A stretch of DNA of 64,000 nt from Microcoleus sp. FACHB-68 (lineage in GTDB: Bacteria; Cyanobacteriota; Cyanobacteriia; Cyanobacteriales; Oscillatoriaceae), in NCBI RefSeq assembly GCF_014695715.1, contig NZ_JACJOT010000009.1, positions 248,001-312,000 of the forward strand, in the 5' to 3' direction. This document shows positions 19,248 to 28,098 of this stretch, in pieces (the first letter of the stretch is position 1; each line of letters starts with the position of its first letter). The notes beneath the pieces were generated by a model. The model was given only the letters and a program-made list of their open reading frames with translations. It did no database searches and was not told where the DNA came from. Position numbers and translations under genes: made by a program.

Positions 19248-22200
19248 TTAAAATTCGATTTCTTCTCGCTCGTTTATCGCAGATTGGGTGGTATCTAAAC
19301 CTTTTGCCGCCCAACAAATTGTTTCAATATATTTAGCAAGATGCGCCACAGTTGGTGCTTCAAATAGGTTGCGTAACGGCAATTCTACCCCAAAAGAGTC
19401 ACGCACGCGGGAGACTAACTGGGTTGCGAGTAGAGAATGACCTCCTAATTCAAAGAAATTGTCGTGAATACTTACTTGTTTTAATCCCAAAATTTCAGCC
19501 CAAATGCCGGCTAACACTTCTTCAGCAGCAGTGCTAGGTGCAACATAATTTTCGTTTATGTTTTGAACGATATCTATCACCGGCAGCCGACGACGATCTA
19601 TTTTGCCGTTGGGTGTGAGGGGTAAAGACTCCAGCACCACAAAAGCTGAAGGCACCATATATTCTGGCAACTTTTCTGCTAAAAATTGACGCAAAGTTGA
19701 GAGGAGGGATGAGGGATGAGAAATGAAAGATGAGTTAGAAGGAACAATGTAAGCCACGATGCGCTTATTAGCAGAGATATCTTCAATCGCAATTACAACT
19801 GTTTGTTGAATTGCTGGATGTTGACTGAGGATTGCTTCAATTTCTCCCAATTCAACGCGAAAACCGCGAATTTTTACTTGTTCATCAATCCGACCTAAGA
19901 ATTCAATATTTCCGTCAGGCAAATAACGCGCTAAATCACCAGTTTTATAAAGCCGGCTTGAAGCATTAAGCGATGATTTCCCTCTCTCTCCCTCTTCAAA
20001 AAAAGGGTTCGGAATAAATCGATCAGCCGTTAAATCTGGCCGGTTGAGATAGCCTCGTGCTAATCTTTCACCACTGATATACAGTTCGCCGGCAATACCG
20101 ATGGGTGCCGGTTGTAGTTGTTGATCTAGCAGATAAATTTGTGTATCCGTAACAGGGCGACCGATGGGAATAGATGTAGTAGATTCTGGAATATCTTGGA
20201 CGCAGTAAAAAGATGAAAATGTTGTATTTTCTGTTGGGCCGTAAAGATGAATTAGTTGTTCGGGCGCACCTTTTTTTAGCACCTCTTGCACCCACTTCGG
20301 ATCGGCACTTTCACCGCCAAAGAGCAAATATCTTAACTTATTGAAGGCTTGCGGAATCACGCTTGCCATCTGATTCACTAAAGCGGTGGTTAAAAACAAA
20401 ACGCTGATGTTATCGGTTCGCAGTTGGGCTGTAAAATCTTCAGGTGAAAGGATAACATTTCTGTTAATGATAACAAGCTGAGCGCCGTGAAGTAATGCAC
20501 CCCAAATCTCAAAAGCTGCGGCATCAAAGGAAGTATTGGAGACTTGAGCAATTTTATCTGCCGGTTCTATCTTGATATAATTTGGGTTTAAAAACGTCCT
20601 GACAACAGCTTTGTGAGGAATTGCCACTCCCTTCGGTTTTCCTGTAGAACCAGAGGTGTAGATGACATAAGCTAAATTTTCTTCGTTTGTACTGTTCTTA
20701 AGATTTTTCTCGCTTTCTCGGTTAATCACCTCCTCATCTTTATCTAAGCAAACAACTTTTGTTTTTCCATAATCAATATCTAATAATGAATGAGTGATTA
20801 CCAAGGATACTTGAGCATCTTCTAACATAAAGCTCAAGCGTTCACGAGGATAACTGGGATCTAAAGGCAGATAAGCCCCACCGGCTTTCAAAATTCCCAG
20901 CATTGCCACGATGAGGCCGGCAGAAGGTTCTAGACAGATGCCGGTGACAACTTCTGAACCAACGCCCAATTTTTTCAAGTAGTGGGCTAGTTTGTTGCTG
21001 CGAATGTTTAATTCACGGTAGGTGAGTTTTTCTTCTTCAAAACTGAGGGCTATTTTATCTAGATTTTGCTCAACTTGTGCTTCAAACAATTGAGGAATAG
21101 TTCCCTTTATTTTAGAGGTAAAATTATGAACACTTAGAAAATTCGAGTTGAACTCTACCAAAATTTGATGTTGTTCTACTTCGCTCAAAATTGATAAATC
21201 ACCAATACGCTGTTCTGGATTAGCAATAATTTTTTTTAACAGGATTTTAAAATGCTCCAACATTCGGGTAATGGTTGCGTGATCAAATAAATCAGTGTTA
21301 TATACTACTATGCCCCTAAATCCTTCAGAATTTTGCCACTGCTCCCCATAAATGCTTCTAAAATCTGATGAGGATTTCCACAGATGCAGTTCTAAATCAA
21401 ATCGCGTTGTTTGCGTTTCTATATTAACCGAACTTACCGCTAATTCGGGTAATTGTAGTCCCTCCATCGGAGAATTTTGGAGAGCAAACACGACTTGAAA
21501 GAGGGGATGCCGGCTCAAATTCCGCTCTGGCTGTAGTTCCTCAACTAGCTTTTCAAAAGGCAAATCTTGGTGGGCATAAGCTCCTAGCGTTACCTCTCGC
21601 ACTCTGGCTAGTAATTCTCGAAATGTGGGATTTCCAGATAAATCAGTCCGCAACACCAAAGTATTGATAAAAAAACCAATGAGTTTTTCAATTTCGCTGC
21701 GATTGCGATTAGCGATGGGTGAACCAATGGCAATATCTTCTTGGTATGTGTGGCGGTAAATTAGCGTCTGAAATGCTGCTAGCAAAGTCATAAATAGGGT
21801 GACTTCTTCGCGCTGTGAAAGCTTCTCTAGTGCCTCACTCAGCTCTTGTGAAATCTCCAAATATTGAGTAGAGCCTCGGTAAGTTTGGGTAGCAGGTCTC
21901 GGTCGATCAACCGGCAGGTTTAATACCTCAATCCCGGCTAATTGCTGCCGCCAGTAAGCCAACTGGGTTTCTAACACCTCTCCTTGCAACCATTCGCGCT
22001 GCCATTCTGCAAAGTCGGCATACTGAAGCGGTAACGCCGGCATCAATGCAGGCCGGTTTTCAGCAAAGGCTGTGTAAAATATCCCTAATTCCCGAATCAG
22101 CACACCGATAGACCAATCATCGGCAACAATATGGTGCATATTCAGTAATAAAATATGTTCGCTCTCGTCTAGCCGCAGCAGTGTCACTCGCAATAATGGC

Positions 22201-22607
22201 CCTTGAGACAGATTGAAAGGACGCTCACATTCTGCTTTAATTAATCGCTTTGCTTCCGCCTCTCGTTCTGTTGCCGGCAACTGTTGCAAATCTAACACCG
22301 GCACAGATACGCTCAAACTCGGTGCAATTGCTTGAAAAGGTTGCCCTTCTACGATCACAAATGCCGTGCGTAAGACTTCATGCCGGCGCACAATTTCGTT
22401 CAATGTCCGCTCTAAAGCCGTTAAATTTAGCGTGCCGGTTAAGCGAATCACGGTCGGCACATTATAGGCAGCAGTGCCGGGAATTAACTGGTCAAAGAAC
22501 CAAAGTCGCTGCTGCGCGAAAGAGGCTGGAAAAATAAAAACTTCCTCTTCAGGAAGATTGACTTTTGTTTCTACATCTGTATTAGAATTTTTAGAAATAT
22601 CCGGCAT
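19248..22607 (-). CDS. Non-ribosomal peptide synthetase: C-A-PCP (predicted branched aliphatic residue)
   Basis: A 1119-residue single-module subunit. The condensation domain, about 27-460, starts at FPASFAQQRLWF. Its active-site motif reads HHIVADD (158-164) where HHxxxDG is usual, so the final Gly is Asp. The adenylation domain, about 505-1010, has YTSGSTGKPKG. The specificity positions (Asp695, Ala696, Phe699, Phe738, Leu762, Gly764, Leu788, Thr796, Phe797, Lys1002) give DAFFLGLTFK, closest in pattern to Ile/Val-type codes. The carrier has LGGHSLL with Ser1058. The C-terminus ends in acidic EREEIEF, suited to dock the TubC domain of the synthetase at 12421. Two low-complexity inserts (about 870-884 and 957-970) carry repeat-like DNA. 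No starter module or thioesterase is seen. Confidence 0.92.
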   Translation of the reverse strand: MPDISKNSNTDVETKVNLPEEEVFIFPASFAQQRLWFFDQLIPGTAAYNVPTVIRLTGTLNLTALERTLNEIVRRHEVLRTAFVIVEGQPFQAIAPSLSVSVPVLDLQQLPATEREAEAKRLIKAECERPFNLSQGPLLRVTLLRLDESEHILLLNMHHIVADDWSIGVLIRELGIFYTAFAENRPALMPALPLQYADFAEWQREWLQGEVLETQLAYWRQQLAGIEVLNLPVDRPRPATQTYRGSTQYLEISQELSEALEKLSQREEVTLFMTLLAAFQTLIYRHTYQEDIAIGSPIANRNRSEIEKLIGFFINTLVLRTDLSGNPTFRELLARVREVTLGAYAHQDLPFEKLVEELQPERNLSRHPLFQVVFALQNSPMEGLQLPELAVSSVNIETQTTRFDLELHLWKSSSDFRSIYGEQWQNSEGFRGIVVYNTDLFDHATITRMLEHFKILLKKIIANPEQRIGDLSILSEVEQHQILVEFNSNFLSVHNFTSKIKGTIPQLFEAQVEQNLDKIALSFEEEKLTYRELNIRSNKLAHYLKKLGVGSEVVTGICLEPSAGLIVAMLGILKAGGAYLPLDPSYPRERLSFMLEDAQVSLVITHSLLDIDYGKTKVVCLDKDEEVINRESEKNLKNSTNEENLAYVIYTSGSTGKPKGVAIPHKAVVRTFLNPNYIKIEPADKIAQVSNTSFDAAAFEIWGALLHGAQLVIINRNVILSPEDFTAQLRTDNISVLFLTTALVNQMASVIPQAFNKLRYLLFGGESADPKWVQEVLKKGAPEQLIHLYGPTENTTFSSFYCVQDIPESTTSIPIGRPVTDTQIYLLDQQLQPAPIGIAGELYISGERLARGYLNRPDLTADRFIPNPFFEEGERGKSSLNASSRLYKTGDLARYLPDGNIEFLGRIDEQVKIRGFRVELGEIEAILSQHPAIQQTVVIAIEDISANKRIVAYIVPSNSSFISHPSSLLSTLRQFLAEKLPEYMVPSAFVVLESLPLTPNGKIDRRRLPVIDIVQNINENYVAPSTAAEEVLAGIWAEILGLKQVSIHDNFFELGGHSLLATQLVSRVRDSFGVELPLRNLFEAPTVAHLAKYIETICWAAKGLDTTQSAINEREEIEF
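19698..19737. repeat. Heptamer-like tandem repeat inside the synthetase gene
   Basis: Plus-strand sequence is built from variants of GGGATGAG/AGATGAG (tcatccc on the coding strand), typical of cyanobacterial short tandem repeats. It is read in frame as the Ser/His/Pro-rich insert FISHPSSLLS between adenylation motifs A8 and A10. Confidence 0.6.
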
Positions 22608-22643
22608 TATTTTTATTTCGTTTCACTGCTTTTCTTGTCAAAA

Positions 22644-22672
22644 ATTGTAGTGGTATAACCATAATTTTTCAA
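22644..22672 (-). promoter_or_regulatory. Sigma70-type promoter of the synthetase locus
   Basis: On the minus strand: -35 TTGAAA (22667-22672), exactly 17 nt spacer, -10 TACAAT (22644-22649). Transcription would start about 30 nt before ATG 22607. Confidence 0.6.
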
Positions 22673-23043
22673 ACCAATTATATTTAAATTCTCAAACAAG
22701 TGAAACAACGCCAAGCACAGCAGTTGAGACAATTTAATGCAAAAGGCGGTCAGTGAATTGCACTAACCGCCAATGACAGAATATTCAAAGCCGAGTGATC
22801 TGCATTTGGTCTGGCGTCAGGCCGGCAAAATGTCCTTCCCACGCAAGATTGATTTTTTGGGTTGAGGGAGTGGGAGATAAGCGTTACTTTGAAAAGAAAT
22901 TTCTCTCGCCGGCATTTGTCGTAACTCTGCTTTGCCGGCACTGCAGTCTATGCTCTATATGAACTACCCTAAAATTACCCGGATTAATTTCTCTCCCCAT
23001 CCATGCCTCAATTCCCATTAAAAATCATCAGCGAAACTTGATA
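22673..23043. other. Intergenic region, no gene recognised
   Basis: It holds a hairpin with ggcggtcagtg/cactaaccgcc arms (22745-22771) without a T tract, and several GCCGGC sites. A 63-codon minus-strand frame here has no support. Confidence 0.35.
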
Positions 23044-23532
23044 TTAGTGCGGTTTCTTGCTCAAAGCGTGCCAAGTGCGAGAACCTACAATGCCATCAGC
23101 AATTAAACCACTGTACTTTTGGAAAGCGCGTACAGCTTCTTCAGTTTTCGGCCCAAAGTTACCGTCAAGGTTTCCACCATAAAAACCGGCAATTTGAAGA
23201 ACCCGTTGCACTGTGAGAACTGACTGACCTAGGCTGCCTCTTTGCAACACCAGCATATTGACAGGCGCACCGCTATAAAGCGCTTGCCAAGTCACCTCCC
23301 CAACGATGCCATCTTCTTTCAGGAAAACACGGTGCTGGAAAGCTTTTACTGCTGTTTCCACCGGCAGATCGAAAATTCCATCTAGGGTATCCGTATAAAT
23401 TTCCCAATGTCCTAAGAGTTTTTGTAATTCTACGACTGCTGTTCCTTTAGAACCGCGCTGAAGAACCGGCTTGGTAGTTTTAGCTTGAGTTGTAGCGGTA
23501 GAGGTTGCTTTCGGATTAATTGGAGTTTGCAT
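23044..23532 (-). CDS. Peptidoglycan-binding protein with two PG_binding_1 domains
   Basis: A 162-residue protein with a Thr/Lys/Ala-rich N-terminal stretch and two helical peptidoglycan-binding repeats: about 25-85 (LQRGSKGTAVVELQKLLG through DGIVGEVTWQAL) and about 95-155 (LQRGSLGQSVLTVQRVLQ through DGIVGSRTWHAL). Such domains hold proteins to the cell wall. There is no catalytic domain and no clear signal peptide, so how it would reach the periplasm is unclear. ATG 23532 is chosen; a TTG at 23541 adds three residues. Neither has a strong ribosome site. Confidence 0.85.
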   Translation of the reverse strand: MQTPINPKATSTATTQAKTTKPVLQRGSKGTAVVELQKLLGHWEIYTDTLDGIFDLPVETAVKAFQHRVFLKEDGIVGEVTWQALYSGAPVNMLVLQRGSLGQSVLTVQRVLQIAGFYGGNLDGNFGPKTEEAVRAFQKYSGLIADGIVGSRTWHALSKKPH

Positions 23533-24118
23533 TTGAGTCAACTTGAATGTGTGTTCTTACCTTTTCAAGATACTCTGGCTTTCCCAGCGCCGACTTCACC
23601 GCATCGGCTCATCCAATAGGGTGAACTTGAGCGTAAATGCGTAGATTATTGAAATAAATTTAGTTACCCAATTTCCAATAAATTCAAATTGCTGTAGCAA
23701 TCACTCTAATGGGTGAATCCATAGGATGAAGTACGTTTACGCTTGCGTATTGTACTTTTGTTAAAAGCCGAGATGATGAATAAATCCTATGTATTTACTA
23801 TTTTTGTACGCGCTAGTTTCAGATTCCCTCACCTGTGGATGTGAACTGATTTTTTCCAACCCTAACAGAAAATTAGACCCAGAAGAACCTGACCACAGCC
23901 ATCAAACTAAAATAGATAATGATTTGCGCCGGCTTCAACAAAACTATTCCCTAGAACGCCGGTTCTTGTTATAAGTTTTTAGTTGATTAAACGCAGATAA
24001 ATGCCGCTAAGGTTAATTCCGATGCGCTAGATTTTTGCCTTTTAATTGTAATAGGTTTTATGTAATGTGGAGCGTTCCCAAGCAGAAGCCTGGGAACAGA
24101 AAAAAGTTAACCCTGATT
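23533..24118. other. Intergenic region, no convincing gene
   Basis: About 590 nt. A 61-codon plus-strand frame (23789-23974) starts with a hydrophobic stretch but has no ribosome site and no family resemblance, so it was left out. Confidence 0.3.
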
Positions 24119-24796
24119 TCAAACAATGCCGGCACGAAGCGCTACTACAGCCGCTTGAACTCGATCATCGACCGCTAATTTATTCATAATGCCACGGACG
24201 TGAGTTTTGACTGTGTTGGGACTAAGGTAAAGGTGAGCGGCAATTTCTGGATTGCTCAATCCTTCTACCATCAATTTCAGCACTTCTAACTCCCGTTGCG
24301 ATAGTTGAGCGAAGTTGCCGGTGGGTGTCGGTGGTTTAAGATGATCGATGACTTTGCGAGCAATTTGGGGATCTAAATAGGTGGCTCCTTCATAAGCTGC
24401 TTCAATTGCCGTAAGCAGCCGGTCAACACTGGCTCCTTTAATACAATAAGCGTCTGCACCACTAGAAAGCGCTGCAATAATTTCTGTTTCAGTGGTGTGG
24501 GAAGTCAGCATAACCACTCGTACATTAGGAAGTGCTTCCTTAATTTTTTGAGTGGCAGCAATGCCATCAAGACGTGGCAAACCAATATCCATCACCACCA
24601 CATCCGGCTTGAGTTCGAGTGCGGCTGCTACGCCTAAATAACCGTCTTCAGCCTGTCCTACGATAGTGAGTTGGGGGTAAGCGGCTAAGGATTGCTCCAA
24701 ACCCAGTTGCATCATGGGATCGTCTTCTACAATCAAAACTCTTAAAACTAGAGTTTCAAGGGGAAGTTTCAGGGGAATTACAGTTTCGGGGGCCAT
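24119..24796 (-). CDS. NarL/FixJ-type response regulator
   Basis: A 225-residue DNA-binding regulator. The receiver domain, about 18-135, has acidic pair Glu24-Asp25-Asp26, phosphoacceptor Asp70 (VVVMDIGLP), switch residues in MLTSH and the conserved Lys in YCIKGAS. The LuxR-type helix-turn-helix, about 160-220, reads LSQRELEVLKLMVEG and NTVKTHVRGIMNKLAV. ATG 24796 (MAPETVIP) is preferred over an in-frame TTG at 24811. No histidine kinase is adjacent, so the signal is unknown. Confidence 0.92.
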   Translation of the reverse strand: MAPETVIPLKLPLETLVLRVLIVEDDPMMQLGLEQSLAAYPQLTIVGQAEDGYLGVAAALELKPDVVVMDIGLPRLDGIAATQKIKEALPNVRVVMLTSHTTETEIIAALSSGADAYCIKGASVDRLLTAIEAAYEGATYLDPQIARKVIDHLKPPTPTGNFAQLSQRELEVLKLMVEGLSNPEIAAHLYLSPNTVKTHVRGIMNKLAVDDRVQAAVVALRAGIV

Positions 24797-24966
24797 AAGA
24801 ATCGACAACAATTAGGGGTAAGACCGATAGCCAGATAAAAATTAGGACTCGATGCTAACACAAGGAATGCAAAAAGCAATAGTGAGATCCAAGCTATAAC
24901 CAATTCTTCCGGAACATAGAAGCTTAATGTAACAAAAGTTATTGTGTAATTGCCAACAACAGCCAT
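24778..24966 (-). CDS. Possible small membrane protein (62 aa)
   Basis: A 62-codon frame whose product has a hydrophobic helix (about 23-40, LVIAWISLLLFAFLVLA). Its last codons overlap the start of the response regulator gene in another frame. Only a weak purine-rich site precedes ATG 24966. It may be translationally coupled to the regulator, or chance. No homologue comes to mind. Confidence 0.25.
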   Translation of the reverse strand: MAVVGNYTITFVTLSFYVPEELVIAWISLLLFAFLVLASSPNFYLAIGLTPNCCRFLWPPKL

Positions 24967-25166
24967 CGTAGAGGCAAAGTATTCAGATGATAAGTTATGG
25001 CTCGAACTACAGATTTATTAACCCAATCCTATGCCCTCTGGGCACGCTGCGCTACCGTCCCTACACCCCAGCAAAAATCTAATCCCCGGTTATCCTATCG
25101 GGATTATGTTGTATGCTTCAGGGAATTCTGCTACAATTCCTTTCAAAATAAAATTTATAGCAGTAT

Positions 25167-25751
25167 ATGACTGTTCAGCCTGGACATCTTCAAGCAATCC
25201 GGACACAACCTGTTAATCTCTCCTCACAACAGCCGGCCCAGAGCGAGCCAATGTTTTACTACTTTGCCTACGGTTCTTGTATGTGTCCTGTGGATTTGAA
25301 GCGTTCACTGGGCGAACACACTCATCCCTATGTCATCGGGCCTGCCACGCTTCAAGGCTACCGGCTGGGTTTTTACTGCCGGTCGCACCGGCGCAACTGT
25401 GGCGTCCTAGACGTGGTAAAAGACGCAGCAGCCTCAGTGGAAGGCGTCCTCTACCAATTGCCGTGGCGCTTGAGTGAACTACTAGATGAGCGGGAAGACG
25501 TTCCCCGTGGCGGCTACCGGCATGAAATGGTAGAGATTAACTGCCGTAACCAGGTATACGCCAACGTGCGTACCTATGTCGTGGTCGATAAATTAGCCGA
25601 AGAACTCGCCCCCAACGACTGGTACTTTAACGTTGTCCTGCGAGGCGCATTAACCTGCGGACTCCCCGAACAGTATTGCTGGCGCTTGTTCAATCATATG
25701 CACCAGCTACAGCAACGCGAATGGCAAACCCCCGTCCGCCGATCCGCCTAA
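25167..25751 (+). CDS. Gamma-glutamylcyclotransferase-like protein
   Basis: A 194-residue protein of the GGCT/AIG2-like fold. The phosphate- or substrate-binding loop YFAYGS is at 32-37. A catalytic-type Glu lies in the LDEREDVPRGGYRH segment near 108-120. Family members release 5-oxoproline from gamma-glutamyl peptides. The first 28 residues are not needed for the fold, and ATG 25251 (MFYYFAYGS) is a possible internal start. Neither start has a strong ribosome site. It is convergent with the uracil-glycosylase-like gene, 17 nt away. Confidence 0.8.
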   Translation: MTVQPGHLQAIRTQPVNLSSQQPAQSEPMFYYFAYGSCMCPVDLKRSLGEHTHPYVIGPATLQGYRLGFYCRSHRRNCGVLDVVKDAAASVEGVLYQLPWRLSELLDEREDVPRGGYRHEMVEINCRNQVYANVRTYVVVDKLAEELAPNDWYFNVVLRGALTCGLPEQYCWRLFNHMHQLQQREWQTPVRRSA

Positions 25752-25768
25752 GCCGGTTTTCAAATCCC

Positions 25769-26440
25769 CTAATCCCCATTTAGAAACACTTCAGCTAAGC
25801 GCTGCTGTAACATTTGGGGAAATTTCGCGTAGTATTTCTGATTCAGCGGTGAAGGGTGCGGCAGCGGTTGCAGCGTCACTTCCCGTTGGCTATCCCCCGA
25901 TTTCAGGTTAATTTGAATGCTGCCGGTGTAGCGATCGCTTTGCTCAAAAAACTCCTTCATCGCTCCTTTTTCGCCATAAGGCAAAAACCATTTTAAAGCT
26001 TCATTTCCTAATGTAATTATCCGATTTCCTTGCCAATGAAAAATAAGAAATTGTTCTAGGAACGGACGAAATCGCTTTTTGACGGCTTCTGAATAAGCTT
26101 TATTTCCAGGTGGTTTGTAAGGAACTGTGTTAGTAAATACAACCTTATCTAGTACAGAGTTCAAATCGGTTGTTTTGTCTGGTTCTTGATGATAGATCGC
26201 CCGATATAACCCTTTGCGAACATGAGTGCCGGCAGCCCCACGAAGCGGTTGTTTGGCGTGAACTTCATCGGTTCCTAAGTCACGGGCAAAGAAACATAAA
26301 TTGCTATTAAGATTGCCGGCATATAAAATTGGCTGGGTTGGTTCGATGCTGGCAGCTTGATAAACCGGCTCATCGATGGGAAATGTTTCCCGTTGCGCTT
26401 CTTGCTGAATTTGGGCAATTAATTCTTGAATGTCTGACAT
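25769..26440 (-). CDS. Uracil-DNA glycosylase superfamily protein
   Basis: A 223-residue protein with the uracil-glycosylase-like fold: motif 1 FFARDLGTDE (50-59), VVFTNTVPYKPPGN (100-113) and the DNA-intercalating motif HPSPLN (195-200). The family removes uracil or related bases from DNA. The N-terminal cysteine pair expected for the iron-sulfur cluster of family 4/5 enzymes is not seen, so it belongs to an iron-sulfur-free branch or has another substrate. Start ATG 26440. Confidence 0.78.
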   Translation of the reverse strand: MSDIQELIAQIQQEAQRETFPIDEPVYQAASIEPTQPILYAGNLNSNLCFFARDLGTDEVHAKQPLRGAAGTHVRKGLYRAIYHQEPDKTTDLNSVLDKVVFTNTVPYKPPGNKAYSEAVKKRFRPFLEQFLIFHWQGNRIITLGNEALKWFLPYGEKGAMKEFFEQSDRYTGSIQINLKSGDSQREVTLQPLPHPSPLNQKYYAKFPQMLQQRLAEVFLNGD

Positions 26441-26828
26441 AGTTGTTGATGTTTATTGCAATCGCTGACAGCCGGTGTGTCAAAAGCTAGAGTAGCTTTG
26501 TGCCAGAATAACGGCAAGAGTGCGGGAGGCATGAAAGATGGTTTTGAGTAGGTATTGGTGAAATCATTGAAGGCTAGGCTTAAATTCGATAACTCTTTCT
26601 TCTCGGAATCGGCTCAATGATTAGCTGCTTTTACCATTATTAGAGTTTCTTTTAATTAGGAAGTCAGAAGCCAGTAGTAAGCCTGTAAGACTAAGTGCTA
26701 GCTCCTGAACAAGATTTGCAAGAGAGTCAAGTCATCTGTTTTCTAGTAATTTGATAACTCACTTCAGTATTGTAGAAAAATTTATTATGTATTTGCTATC
26801 CTGTAACCATGCATACATATATACAGGC
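26441..26828. other. Intergenic region, no gene recognised
   Basis: About 390 AT-rich nt between the glycosylase-like and the GIY-YIG genes. No hairpin, repeat or promoter could be assigned with confidence. Confidence 0.3.
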
Positions 26829-27512
26829 TTACACTTTTCCTTTTCGGTTAACACCTTCCTGATTAAGCAACGAGTCAGGAAATACAGTGTTAGCTACAAA
26901 AATTAGATGATATTCCAAAGCTGTCAAAGGAGTGGAACCACACTCTTGCAAGATTCCCAGTGCGCCACTTGCCCAAGCGTGAATCCAGAAGTATGTGGCG
27001 CGTCGTAATGTAGGATAGGGCGTGGGATAAGACTCAAATAAGCGATTTGCCCAATTTTTATATTTTGGATGCATCTTTAAAATTGAATGATTAGGACAGA
27101 CTACAGCACTTAAATCACCAATATGGTAGGCATAATTATCTCCCCATCGACAAAAAAAGCATTTGTTTCTAGAAATATTTTGGATGTTTCTAGACAAATT
27201 GTCACCCTGCCTTCCATACTTCTCAGATTTTCCTATATACAAAGGAATAACCTGCTGCTCCTCAAGCCAATACATCATGTAAATTAATCCTTCATATACA
27301 TTTTTCCCCTGTTTGAAATCTGTCAATACTTTGCTAACTTCTTCAATTACCAGAGCTTGCATTTGGTCAGAGCGTTTCAGTATAATGCGATTATCATTAC
27401 CATAATTTATTGTATCAACAACTTTTCCATTTGTACTAAATAACGGTACAGCAAATTTATTTTGAAAATACTGCTTACAAAACTCATTCCAGCGATTGAG
27501 TGGTGGCTCCAT
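26829..27512 (-). CDS. GIY-YIG nuclease-like protein with possible zinc site
   Basis: A 227-residue protein. GLIYMMYWL (75-83) and PLYIGKS (90-96) form the GIY-YIG signature. Arg101, close after it, matches the family's catalytic Arg, and Glu200 (TALEYHLI) is a candidate for the metal-binding Glu. Between them CFFC (118-121) and CPNH (139-142) make a possible CxxC/CxxH zinc site, unusual inside this fold. The first 60 residues are not recognised. Codon use is more AT-rich than in its neighbours, and a decayed Uma2-type gene lies next to it, both suggesting a mobile or defence-related origin. ATG 27512 has no clear ribosome site. Confidence 0.65.
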   Translation of the reverse strand: MEPPLNRWNEFCKQYFQNKFAVPLFSTNGKVVDTINYGNDNRIILKRSDQMQALVIEEVSKVLTDFKQGKNVYEGLIYMMYWLEEQQVIPLYIGKSEKYGRQGDNLSRNIQNISRNKCFFCRWGDNYAYHIGDLSAVVCPNHSILKMHPKYKNWANRLFESYPTPYPTLRRATYFWIHAWASGALGILQECGSTPLTALEYHLIFVANTVFPDSLLNQEGVNRKGKV

Positions 27513-27786
27513 ATTTTTTTAGTGCTTAGCAGGCTGAGTGAGGGCTTTCTTTTAAAATTCCCTGAAATCCTCCAAAGGTAACTGTCCTGACTCAACGATC
27601 AAGAACACAATCAACCTGGAAAGCTGATGAGACGGAAGCTTGAGGCGTTTTCTCACTCAAGTAAATGCCTATGTTATCTTGGAGCAAGGCTTCATACTGC
27701 TTATAAAATACACATTATGGAAGCCAGGTCTACGATTGCGATCATTGTTTCCCGCTCTGATACACTAGCTTCCAGCAATCCCTTAA

Positions 27787-28041
27787 ATTGATATTACTTC
27801 CCGCACTCATTTAAATAACTATGAAGCTTTGGGCGTGCCTGAATTGTGGCGATATAATGGAAGCCGGCTGCAAATCAATGTATTGCAAGCGGGAAAATAT
27901 ATTGAATCTGACATTAGTTTTAACTTCCCCGAAATCCCGCAGTTAAAATCAGTGATTCCCCAGTATGTTGAGCAAAGTAAAACGGCTGGAAGAAACGCGA
28001 GTGTAAAAGCATTCCGAACTTGGGTGCGGGAGCAATTATAA
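27787..28041 (+). pseudogene. Remnant of a Uma2 family (DUF820) endonuclease gene, 5' part missing
   Basis: The frame encodes ITSRTHLNNYEALGVPELWR, then LQINVLQAGKY, FPEIPQL and GRNASVKAFRTWVREQL. This is the C-terminal third of Uma2 proteins, a PD-(D/E)XK family greatly expanded in cyanobacteria. A TAA stop (27784-27786) precedes the homologous part, and the N-terminal catalytic region is absent upstream, so the gene is truncated. A downstream ATG or GTG could allow a short product, but not a nuclease. Confidence 0.8.
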
Positions 28042-28098
28042 TTATGTTGAATTAATTTTGTGAAACCGGCAAGAAAGATGCCGGCCCCATCATTTTTC

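Noticed and set aside
22750-22941. 63-codon minus-strand frame
   Set aside because: Cys/Arg/Ser-rich mix typical of random frames; no start signal.
23789-23974. 61-codon plus-strand frame with hydrophobic start
   Set aside because: No ribosome site and no plausible family; probably chance.
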